From Mesobacillus subterraneus (GTDB lineage: Bacteria; Bacillota; Bacilli; Bacillales; Cytobacillaceae): DNA of 64,000 nucleotides. The DNA lies in the NCBI RefSeq assembly GCF_020524355.2, contig NZ_CP129019.1, forward strand, positions 4,524,001 through 4,588,000, written 5' to 3'. Below are positions 17,251 to 25,540 of the stretch, in pieces. The position numbers and the translations under genes were made by a program. Positions within the stretch are counted from its first letter, which is position 1, and the number at the start of each line of letters is the position of its first letter. Under the pieces are notes generated by a model. It saw only the letters and a list, made by a program, of their open reading frames with translations, had not been told where the DNA came from and did no database searches.

Positions 17251-18171
17251 ATGATCAAAAAAGGCTGTCCTGAAGAATATCCGATCAGCTTGAAGCTGAA
17301 TGGATATGAGATTGCGGTATTCCAGCTGACAAATCAGGATTTGGAAGACTGGGTATATGGCTACCTTTTTTCAGAAGGATTGATTGACGGACCGGAGGAT
17401 GTTGTCAGTGTCCAATTTAGCGAGAAGACCGGTACATTGAATGTGGCATTATGTAACTCTTTTGATCCTGAGCAAATGTATTCAAAAAAGAAGCATTATA
17501 CAGCCGGCTGCGGCCGGGGAGTGACTTTCTTTTCGATGACGGATGTCAAGAAATTCAATAAAGTGAATTCCGATGTGACCTATTCGTTGACCTATTTGTT
17601 AAAAAAACGCGCGGAATTCGCGCAGAATTCGCCGTTATACCTGGAAACAGGCGGCATGCATGGCGCCTGCATCATCCTTGAGGATGGCAGCATCGAGGTC
17701 AGGGAGGATATCGGCAGGCATAATGCTGTCGATAAAATTATCGGACACGCAATTAGAAAGCGTTTGCATCCTGACCGGCTCGTCCTTTTGACGACCGGCA
17801 GGGTTTCATATGAAATGCTGTCAAAAGCTGCGAAATTTGGTTTTGCCGTCATTGGCTCACGAACTGCGGCTACCAAGCAGGCCATCCAGTTAGCCCGATT
17901 TCTGAACATTGAAGTCGTTGGCTATTTGCGGGGGAAAATGGCGACGGTCTATACATCTGCCAAAAGGATAAATGATGATTTAAACACGCCGGCTGCGGAA
18001 AATAGTTCTCACATCGAGAGTTGTCCAGCTCCAGCGCCTAGCCCCTCGAGTCGCTTCGGTCAGCCCGATGAAGTCAAAGAACGACTTCACCGGTCAGCCC
18101 TCCAGCGCTTGTCGGGGCTGACCAAGGCGCTTCCGCTTTTCTGGAAAGGGGGGAAGCCCAGCAAGTACTGA
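17251..18171 (+). CDS. fdhD: Formate dehydrogenase sulfurtransferase FdhD (repeat-encoded C-terminus)
   Basis: FdhD carries sulfur from a cysteine desulfurase to the molybdenum cofactor of formate dehydrogenase and is required for its activity. The family core is clear: YPISLKLNGYEIAVF, DLEDWVYGYLFSEGLI, TAGCGRGVTFF, ETGGMHGACI, REDIGRHNAVDK and TTGRVSYEMLSKAAKFG. Where E. coli has a CxxC pair, this protein has a single Cys in GCGRG. I start at the ATG at 17251, seven bases after AAAGGGGTG; the in-frame GTG at 17242 would overlap that site. The last 49 or so residues, from SCPAPAPSPSS on, are encoded by a copy of the extragenic repeat (18022-18142) and short flanking DNA, so the native C-terminus has been replaced or extended. 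First gene of the formate dehydrogenase cluster. Confidence 0.9.
   Translation: MIKKGCPEEYPISLKLNGYEIAVFQLTNQDLEDWVYGYLFSEGLIDGPEDVVSVQFSEKTGTLNVALCNSFDPEQMYSKKKHYTAGCGRGVTFFSMTDVKKFNKVNSDVTYSLTYLLKKRAEFAQNSPLYLETGGMHGACIILEDGSIEVREDIGRHNAVDKIIGHAIRKRLHPDRLVLLTTGRVSYEMLSKAAKFGFAVIGSRTAATKQAIQLARFLNIEVVGYLRGKMATVYTSAKRINDDLNTPAAENSSHIESCPAPAPSPSSRFGQPDEVKERLHRSALQRLSGLTKALPLFWKGGKPSKY
18022..18142 (+). repeat. Extragenic repeat, short form, inside the 3' end of fdhD
   Basis: Starts TGTCCAGCTCCAGCGCC and ends GGCGCTTCCGCTTTTCT. The inner GAAGTC-AAAGAAC-GACTTC hairpin and GGTCAGCCC/GGGGCTGACC arms are present. It is read through in the fdhD frame. Confidence 0.93.
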
Positions 18172-18230
18172 ATTGACACCACCTTGGGATTAGGGATGTT
18201 CTAAGCAACTATTGGGAAGGAGAGAGAGAG

Positions 18231-21216
18231 ATGGTTGAAATCAACCTGAATCGCAGGCAGTTCTTGAAGCTGTCAGGTGCCACTGCGGCGACCCTGGCGG
18301 TTGTCGAGTTGGGCTTTAACGAGAAAGAGGTCCATGCACAAACGAAAGAACTCAAGATTGCCAAAGCTACTGTAACACCAACCATTTGCGCATTTTGCGG
18401 TGTAGGATGCGGCATTTTGGTACACACAAAAGATAATACTGTGGTTTATACGGAAGGGGATCCGGATAGCCCAGTCAACGAAGGTACACTTTGCAGTAAA
18501 GGTACAACGATCAGACAAGTCTACACATCCGAAAAGCGCTTAACGAAGCCATTATATCGTGCTCCTGGCAGTAAGAAATGGGAAGAGAAAAGCTGGGACT
18601 GGATGTATGAAACAATTGCAAAACGCACGAAGGAAACACGCGACAAATCATTCATTGAAAAAGAAAATGGCATGTTTGTCAATAAAACCGAAGCCATCGC
18701 GAGCTTAGGTGGAGCAGCTCTTGATAATGAAGAGACATATCTGCTTGCAAAGATGATGAGAGGGCTTGGCGTCGTCTATCTCGAACACCAGGCACGAATA
18801 TGACACAGTTCTACGGTTGCCGGTCTGGCACCTACAGTAGGGCGTGGAGCAATGACAAACCATTGGAGCGATCTGCAAAATACCGATTGTGCATTGATCA
18901 TGGGCGGAAATCCTGCCGAGAATCATCCAATTTCTTTTAGATGGTTAACAAAAGCGAAAGAAAAAGGCGGCAAAATCGTCTCTGTCGACCCTCGTTTCAC
19001 GAGGACATCGTCAAAGGCTGACGTCTATGCTTCCCTTCGTTCAGGAACGGATATTGCCTTCATGGGCGGAATGATCAACTATGCGTTAGAGAATAATTTG
19101 ATCCACAGAGAGTATGTTGCTGAATATACAAATGCGTCTTTCATTGTAAAGAAAGACTTTGAGTTCAATGATGGATTATTCAGCGGGTATGATGAAGCAA
19201 CCCGCAAGTATGATAAGACAAAATGGGCTTTTGAAACAGACGAAGAAGGGAATCCGAAAAAGGACAAGACCCTTACACATCCTCGTTCTGTATTCCAATT
19301 AATGAGAAAACATTACTCACGCTATGATGTTGACTCAGTCATTGCCGTAACCGGAACACCTAAAGAAGACTACCTGAAGGTTTGTGAAACTTTCTGTTCA
19401 ACTAGCAAGATAGGAAAATCCGGTACGATCATGTATGCAATGGGTACAACTCAGCATACTGTTGGAACACAAAACGTCCGTGCCTTTGGAATCATCCAGT
19501 TGCTGCTTGGCAACATCGGCTTGCCTGGCGGCGGAATCAACGCAATGCGCGGCGAGTCCAATGTACAGGGTTCCACTGACTTTGCGCTTCTATATCACCT
19601 GCTTCCAGGGTATGTTGGAACACCAACAGCAATACCTGAGCATGCGACTTTAGAAGGCTATAAGACGAAAGAAACACCTTCCGGCGGCTACTGGAGCAAC
19701 AAACCAAAGTTTCTGGTCAGCTTGCTGAAGGCCTGGTATGGGGCCGAATGCAACAAAAGGTAACGAATTCGGTTATCAGTACCTTCCAAAAGGAAACAAG
19801 AACTACTCACATATCAACTTGTTCAACGCTATGTATAAAGGCGAACTGGAAGGGGCGTTCTTGTTTGGAACAAACCCTGTAGTCGGCGGCCCGAATGCAG
19901 GCAAGGAAAAAGAAGCGCTGTCCAAGCTAAAATGGATGGTTGCAGTGGACCTATGGGAGACAGAAACTTCTGCTTTCTGGCAAGAGGAAGCTGGCAGTGA
20001 CCCATCGAAGATCGACACAGAAGTATTCCTTCTTCCGGCCGCAGGCTCCTATGAAAAAGAAGGCAGTGTATCTAACTCTTCCCGCTGGATGCAGTATCGC
20101 TGGAAGGCGATTGATCCAAAAGGAGAATCTCTCGCAGATTTGGAAATCATCCATATGCTTGTCAAGAATATCAAAGGCCTTTACAAGAATGAAAGTTCAG
20201 CTGCAGCTAAGCCAATCAATGCCCTGTATTGGAACTATGGTGAAGGGCACCATCCTGATATCGACCTTGTGGCCAAGGAAATTAACGGCTATGACCTGAA
20301 AACTGGCAAACTTTTAAAAACCTTTGGTGACCTTAAGGATGACGGTACAACAAGCTCTGGCAACTGGATCTATTCCGGCTTTTATCCAGAGGAAGGCAAG
20401 AACCGCGCTAAAAACCGCGATAATAAGGATACTGGCGGCGGCAACTTCCTGAACTGGGCATTTGCATGGCCTGCAAACCGCCGAATTCTTTACAATCGTG
20501 CCTCTGCTGATCCAAGCGGAAAGCCGTGGAGCGACAAGAAAGCGGTCATCTGGTGGGACGGAATCCAGAAGAAATGGGTCGGAAATGACATCCCTGACTT
20601 CAAGCCAACAGTTGCACCAGCTGACCCAGGCGGAACGAATCCTTTCATCATGATCAACGGCGGGGTGGCAGGAGTTTATGCCCCAACACTGAATGATGGA
20701 CCGTTCCCAGAACATTATGAGCCATATGAAAGCCCAGTGAAAAATGCCTTCTCCAGCCAGGAAATCAACCCAGCTATTGCTATTATCGAAGGCGATTTCA
20801 ATCTGAAGGGTGACAGCAAGAAGTATCCGATTGTCGGTACAACTTACAGGGTATCTGAGCACTGGCAGTCCGGTACAATGACACGTAACCAGGAATGGCT
20901 GTCCGAACTGGCAGGCCATATGTATATTGAAATGAGTGAAGAATTAGCGAAGGAAAAAGGAATCAAGAACAAAGATAAGATCATTGTCAGCTCTGCCCGT
21001 GGCGATATCAAAGCCTATGCAATGGTGACAAAACGATTCAAGCCTCACATGATGAACGGCAAGAAGGTTCACCAGGTCGGCATGCCTTGGCACTTTGGCT
21101 ATAAAGGATACGCAACAGGGGACACAGCAAACCGCTTAACACCTCATATCGGGGATGCAAACACGACGATCCCTGAATATAAGGCATTCCTCTGTGATAT
21201 AAGGAGGGCTGACTAA
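18231..21216 (+). CDS. fdnG: Formate dehydrogenase catalytic subunit FdnG-type, selenocysteine-containing (also +1 frameshift)
   Basis: Molybdopterin catalytic subunit of a membrane-bound respiratory formate dehydrogenase, about 994 residues when corrected. It begins with a twin-arginine signal (NRRQFLKLSG), then a [4Fe-4S] site CAFCGVGCG...C near residues 55-90. An in-frame TGA at 18801-18803 lies in LEHQARI-[TGA]-HSSTVAGLAP, exactly the selenocysteine position of E. coli FdnG/FdhF (ARVUHG...). A SECIS hairpin follows, so I translate it as Sec (about residue 191). The body aligns with FdnG (GRGAMTNHW, VDPRFTRT, MGTTQHTVG, LLLGNIGLPGGGINA). Separately, a GGGG run at 19740-19743 carries one extra base; three G gives KAWYGPNATKGNEFGYQ. 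Followed by the iron-sulfur and cytochrome b subunits with TAATG coupling. Confidence 0.92.
18801..18832 (+). promoter_or_regulatory. Selenocysteine UGA codon and bacterial SECIS element
   Basis: TGA at 18801-18803 is followed after 11 bases by GGTTGCCGGTCTGGCACC (18815-18832). It folds into a stem GGT(T)GCC/GGCACC with a bulged T and apical loop GGTCT. These are the features SelB recognises in the E. coli fdhF element, at the same spacing. It lies in the reading frame of fdnG. Confidence 0.92.
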
Positions 21217-22043
21217 TGGCAGAATATATTAAATACGTCGATGTGACCAAGTGTGACGGCTGCCGTGCATGTATGGTCGCCTGTAAAAACTGGAACGACC
21301 TCCCGGCTGAGCCGGAGGAGTTCCAGGGAAGTGTCCAATCCCACGCAAATGTAACAGCAAACACTTGGAACGTGCTGTCATTCATTGAACACGAAGACTC
21401 TAAAGGCAATCTGGATTACCTTTTCCGCCATTCATCCTGCTTCCATTGCACAGATGCGGCTTGCGTAAAGGTTTGCCCAGAGGAAGCCATGCACTATACT
21501 GATTTCGGATCTGTAAATGTTGATAGTGATAAATGCGTAGGCTGCGGTTACTGCGTTCAGAACTGTCCATTTGATGTTGTTCAGCTGGCAACATATAAAG
21601 ACAAGAACGGCAAGGAGTACAAAAAGGCTCAGAAATGCACAATGTGCGTCGATCGTCTTGAAGAAGGCATGCAGCCTGCTTGTGTCACTACCTGCCACAC
21701 AGACGCTATGGAATTCGGCACACAAGAAGAAATGCTCAAGAAGGCTAAAAAGCGCTTGAGCGAAATCAAGGATAAGTATCCGAATGCAATGATTTACAAC
21801 CCAGAAGGAGTCGGCGGCACGCACACGATTTACGTACTTGCTGAAAAACCTTCTGTCTATGGACTTCCTGAAAAACCAAAGGTTCCAACATCTGCTGTGG
21901 TCTGGAAGGACTACGCACAGCCAATCGGTAAAATGATGCTTGGAGCAACAAGCATGGCGCTTGTAGGTGCTTTCGTGTCAAATAAGTTATTCAATAAAGA
22001 AGGAAAAGGCCATGAAGAGGATGGAGGTGGCAGCCATGAGTAA
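21216..22043 (+). CDS. fdnH: Formate dehydrogenase iron-sulfur subunit
   Basis: A 275-residue electron-transfer (beta) subunit with four [4Fe-4S] cysteine clusters: CDGCRACMVACKNW (near residue 12), CFHCTDAACVKVCP (near 76), CVGCGYCVQNCP (near 107) and CTMCVDRLEEGMQPACVTTC (near 140). A hydrophobic segment at about residues 232-252 could anchor it to the membrane, as in E. coli FdnH. It carries electrons from FdnG to the cytochrome b subunit. The start codon overlaps the fdnG stop (TAATG) behind AAGGAGG. The end overlaps fdnI. Confidence 0.95.
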   Translation: MAEYIKYVDVTKCDGCRACMVACKNWNDLPAEPEEFQGSVQSHANVTANTWNVLSFIEHEDSKGNLDYLFRHSSCFHCTDAACVKVCPEEAMHYTDFGSVNVDSDKCVGCGYCVQNCPFDVVQLATYKDKNGKEYKKAQKCTMCVDRLEEGMQPACVTTCHTDAMEFGTQEEMLKKAKKRLSEIKDKYPNAMIYNPEGVGGTHTIYVLAEKPSVYGLPEKPKVPTSAVVWKDYAQPIGKMMLGATSMALVGAFVSNKLFNKEGKGHEEDGGGSHE

Positions 22044-22743
22044 TACGCAGTATTCAGGTGTGAAGGTAAAGCGATTCTCCATGGGCTTCGTAATCGCGCA
22101 TGCTGTGAACGCCATTTCATTCTTTGCACTATATATCACGGCCCTGCCAATGTATACAGAGTGGTTTGACTGGCTTTATCCAGTATTGGGAGGACCAGAA
22201 GGAGCGCGCCTGCTCCACAGGATTTTCGCGATTGCCTTCGTAACGCCGACTTTCATCTGGCTGATCATGGATCCTAAAGGTTTCCTGCGCTGGGGAAAAG
22301 AGCTTGTTACCTGGAAGAAGAGAGATATCCAGTTTTTCACTGAGTTCGTTAAAGAACTATTTGGCTTCAAGTTCAAGCATGTAAAACAAACATTCTTCAA
22401 CGCCGGTGAAAAAATAAACTCACTCATCCAGATCGCTACTGCAATCCTGATCATTGGTTCGGGTTTCCCTATGTGGTTCCCGGACTTGTTCCCGAAAGCA
22501 GTTGTCCAATGGGCATATGTAGCACATAATGTCGGCTTCGGCCTGGCAATTGCGGTAGTAGTCGGCCATATCTACCTGAGTGTCATCCACAAAAACTCTA
22601 GACCAGGATACACTGGCGTCATCACAGGTGACGTTCCGGCTGAGTGGGCAAAGGATCACTATACAGAATGGTATGAAGAAGAAGTCGAGAAGGGCAACTT
22701 CCCTGACCTTGATAAAAACAAGAACAAGAAAAAAGGCGCGTAA
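22036..22743 (+). CDS. fdnI: Formate dehydrogenase cytochrome b556 subunit
   Basis: A 235-residue gamma subunit with four membrane helices and conserved histidines for haem b (AHAVNAISF near residue 23, HRIFAIAF near 60, HNVGFGLAI and VVGHIYLSVIH near 165-185). It passes electrons from formate to the quinone pool. The chosen ATG at 22036 follows GGAGGTGGCAGCC and overlaps the end of fdnH. Longer in-frame starts would run back into fdnH. The C-terminus is highly charged (DLDKNKNKKKGA). Confidence 0.93.
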   Translation: MSNTQYSGVKVKRFSMGFVIAHAVNAISFFALYITALPMYTEWFDWLYPVLGGPEGARLLHRIFAIAFVTPTFIWLIMDPKGFLRWGKELVTWKKRDIQFFTEFVKELFGFKFKHVKQTFFNAGEKINSLIQIATAILIIGSGFPMWFPDLFPKAVVQWAYVAHNVGFGLAIAVVVGHIYLSVIHKNSRPGYTGVITGDVPAEWAKDHYTEWYEEEVEKGNFPDLDKNKNKKKGA

Positions 22744-22828
22744 AACATTAATAGAGGGAATGGCAGCCTTGACCGGGCTCCATTCCCTTCAAAATTTATG
22801 AAATTAGAATGAAAGAGGGGCTGCAGCA

Positions 22829-23638
22829 ATGAAAAAGTCCGTTGTCTCAAAAGAGTATCAGAAATTGCAGAAGGATATTATAGAGTTGCAGGAGCAATGG
22901 AAGACTTCACTGAATCCTGACTGTGTCCGGCCAAACCTTGATAAGTCGGCAATGGAGGCGGGAGTTCCTGTCAATGCTTTAGCGGCTATTGACTTTGATA
23001 TTTCCCTATTCTTACAGTGGATAGAGGATATAGGAGAACTTTTATCGAAGTATCAACCAGAGATAGAAACCTCGATGCAATCTGTAAAAAATCTTTTGGA
23101 TGAAGAAACAGCAAAGAGGTGGATCGATGAAGCATTTGCTTTTAATTATATATATTTTAAGAGTTTCGCAGAGGAAAATGATCTGGATGGCTGGATTCCG
23201 CAATTCGTGGCAGAGACAGTTCTTCGTCCATATCTGCAGATGACTGCTGCTAAGGTTCAGGATGAAATTCATCACGGTGTGCATGGTGCCGGATGCCCTG
23301 TGTGCGGCGAACCTGTACGCCTTGCACAGCTTGAAGGAGAAGGGAAGAAAGTATTGCACTGCCCGCGTTGTTCAGCTCACTGGAATGACCGTCGCGTAGC
23401 CTGCTCACACTGCGGAAATAACGATCATGAAACAGTGAAAATCCTTACAATCGAAGGAGAATCTGCGGCACAAATCCAGATTTGTGATGAATGCAAAGGG
23501 TATACAAAAGTCATCGATACAAGACAATATATCGTAAAGCCAACACCAGCAATGCTAGACCTGAACACAATCCACCTGGACTTTGTTGCCCAGGAGCATG
23601 GATATAAATCCGCTGGGGAAACCAAACAGACAAACTAA
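22829..23638 (+). CDS. fdhE: Formate dehydrogenase accessory protein FdhE
   Basis: A 269-residue cytoplasmic assembly factor needed for respiratory formate dehydrogenase. The C-terminal half has the rubredoxin-like metal sites typical of FdhE: CPVCGEPV, CPRCSAHW, CSHCGNN and CDECKGYTKV between about residues 155 and 235. The N-terminal half is helical. It follows fdnI by about 85 bases and precedes the molybdopterin genes, fitting an operon that makes and fits out one molybdoenzyme. Confidence 0.92.
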   Translation: MKKSVVSKEYQKLQKDIIELQEQWKTSLNPDCVRPNLDKSAMEAGVPVNALAAIDFDISLFLQWIEDIGELLSKYQPEIETSMQSVKNLLDEETAKRWIDEAFAFNYIYFKSFAEENDLDGWIPQFVAETVLRPYLQMTAAKVQDEIHHGVHGAGCPVCGEPVRLAQLEGEGKKVLHCPRCSAHWNDRRVACSHCGNNDHETVKILTIEGESAAQIQICDECKGYTKVIDTRQYIVKPTPAMLDLNTIHLDFVAQEHGYKSAGETKQTN

Positions 23639-23654
23639 AAGAAGGTGCTGTGGG

Positions 23655-24261
23655 ATGAAAGCCGGAGCGATCATTTTATCAGGCGGCAAATCTAGCAGAA
23701 TGGGAACGAATAAGGCCCTACTGAAATTTCATGAAAAAACGAATATTGAGAGAATTAAGGATGAGTTACAGCACGTATTTGATGATATAATTCTAGTAAC
23801 GAATGATCCTGAAACCTATCAGTTTTTAAATATTAAAATGGTAACAGACCAGTATCCGGGTTCTGGTCCACTCGCGGGAATCCATGCGGGACTCGAAGCA
23901 TCAGACTATGAGGAAAACTTCGTCGTAGCCTGTGACATGCCATTTGTATCCTCAGAGCTAGCTTCAAATCTTGTAAAAGCGCTTAAGCACCACGATGCAG
24001 TCGTACCTGTCAGTGAAGGCAGACAGCATCCGCTTTTTGCGGCCGCTACCCTATCAAAAACGGGTAGCAAGAGAAGCTAAGGAATGCATAGAAGACGGGA
24101 ATTTGAGGATCAGGCATATGCTTGGAAAACTGAATGTCCGCTTTCTCGAGGACGCAGATCTGCAGCTCTATTTCGAAGGCAGCCTGGATCGGGTATTTTT
24201 CAATATGAACCATCCCGTGGAATACGAAGATGCAAAGAAATGGGCGGAGTCCGGAGAATAG
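23655..24261 (+). CDS. mobA: Molybdenum cofactor guanylyltransferase MobA (+1 frameshift)
   Basis: Transfers GMP to molybdopterin to make the guanine dinucleotide form used by formate dehydrogenase. About 201 residues when corrected. The nucleotide-binding N-terminus is typical: ILSGGKSSRMGTNKALL, then VTDQYPGSGPLAGIHAGL and VVACDMPFVS. The frame breaks inside GCGGCCGC. Removing the base near 24045 joins HPLFAAL to PYQKRVAREAKECIEDGNL, and the reading ends at 24261. The start is the ATG at 23655. A sequence error is the likeliest cause, since both halves are intact. Confidence 0.85.
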
Positions 24262-24292
24262 TTTTCAGGTGCTAGAAAGGAAGTAAGTCAGC

Positions 24293-25527
24293 ATGCAATT
24301 TTTCAAAGTGAAAAGTGTTGAGGAGACCTTTGCATTAATACATGAGAAAATTGGCAAGATCACGGATACTGAAATCCGTCCTCTTGATGAGGCGCTTCAC
24401 TACATCCTTGCAGAGGATGTCACTGCAGGTGAGAATGTACCTGGTTTTGACCGGTCGACCGTCGATGGCTATGCCGTCATCGCCCGTGACACATACGGTT
24501 CATCTGAATCGATGCCAGGCTTCCTGAATGTCGCCGGCGAGGTCCATATGGGAGAAGAAGCGGTCAAGCCAGTAGGCAGGGGCGAGGCAATATACGTACC
24601 GACAGGCGGAATGCTGCCACCAGGAAGTGACAGCGTGCTGATGATCGAGCATTGCGAGGAAATCGGCGGGCTGTTGAATACGTACAAGCAAATTGCACCA
24701 GGCGAGAATGTCATCCGTGCCGGCGAGGACATCAAACAAGGCGAAGTGCTGTTAACACATGGGACAAAATTGCGGCCCGCAGGAGCTTGGAGCACTGGCA
24801 GCACTTGGTGTTTCCGATGTTAAAGTCTACCGTAAGCTGAAGGCTGCATACCTTTCTTCAGGGGACGAAATCGTTCCTTTTGAAACGAAAACACTTGAAA
24901 CTGGCCAGATTCGAGATATCAATTACTTAACCGTCAAGGGATTGGTCAATGAGTGGGATATCGAACTTATATACGGGGGGAATCACCCGCGATGATTACC
25001 AGGAATTCGCCCAAAAAGCCCGCGAATTGTATGAACAGGCTGACTGCTTGATTTTATCAGGAGGAAGCTCTGTTGGAACAAAGGATTACACAACCGAGGT
25101 CATCCAGTCACTTGGAGACCCAGGCGTTTTTGTCCATGGCATTTCAATCAAGCCCGGGAAACCTACCATTCTCGCTGTTGCAGATGGAAAGCCGGTCATC
25201 GGACTGCCGGGCCATCCAGCATCCGCAATGATCATCTTCAAGCTGTTTGGCGAACGAGTTTTCAGAAGGCTGAAGGGTGAAAAGATCGAGCATAAGCCTG
25301 AGCGGATTTTCGCCAGGATTGTGAAGAATATTGCATCCTCTCCAGGAAGATCTGATTATATCAGGGTAAGACTTGAGGAAAAGCACGGAGAATGGTGGGC
25401 TGAGCCGATCATTGGCAAGTCAGGCCTGATTACGACATTGGTAAAAAGCGATGGAATCGTTGAAATTGTTTCCGAAAAAGAAGGAATTTCTCAAGGCGAA
25501 TACGTTCCAGTCATTTTGACGAGATAG
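24293..25527 (+). CDS. moeA: Molybdopterin molybdenumtransferase MoeA (two +1 frameshifts)
   Basis: Inserts molybdate into adenylylated molybdopterin. About 410 residues when corrected. MoeA blocks are present: FDRSTVDGYAVIARDT, YVPTGGMLPPGSDSVLMIEH, ILSGGSSVGTKDYT and GLPGHPASAMIIFKLF. Two extra bases break it. One is in CCC at 24776-24778; two C gives KLRPQELGALAALGVSDV. The other is in a run of six G at 24975-24980; five G gives IYGGITRDDYQEF. All three pieces are otherwise well conserved. It is followed after 13 bases by a second MoeA-type gene. Confidence 0.87.
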
Positions 25528-25540
25528 GGGGGGCACCATC

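Noticed and set aside
18801..18803. TGA in fdnG as a nonsense mutation splitting the gene
   Set aside because: It sits at the known selenocysteine position, keeps the frame and is followed by a canonical SECIS hairpin.
20314..20919. 201-codon minus-strand frame
   Set aside because: Antisense shadow of fdnG, with cysteine/tryptophan-rich, non-protein-like composition.
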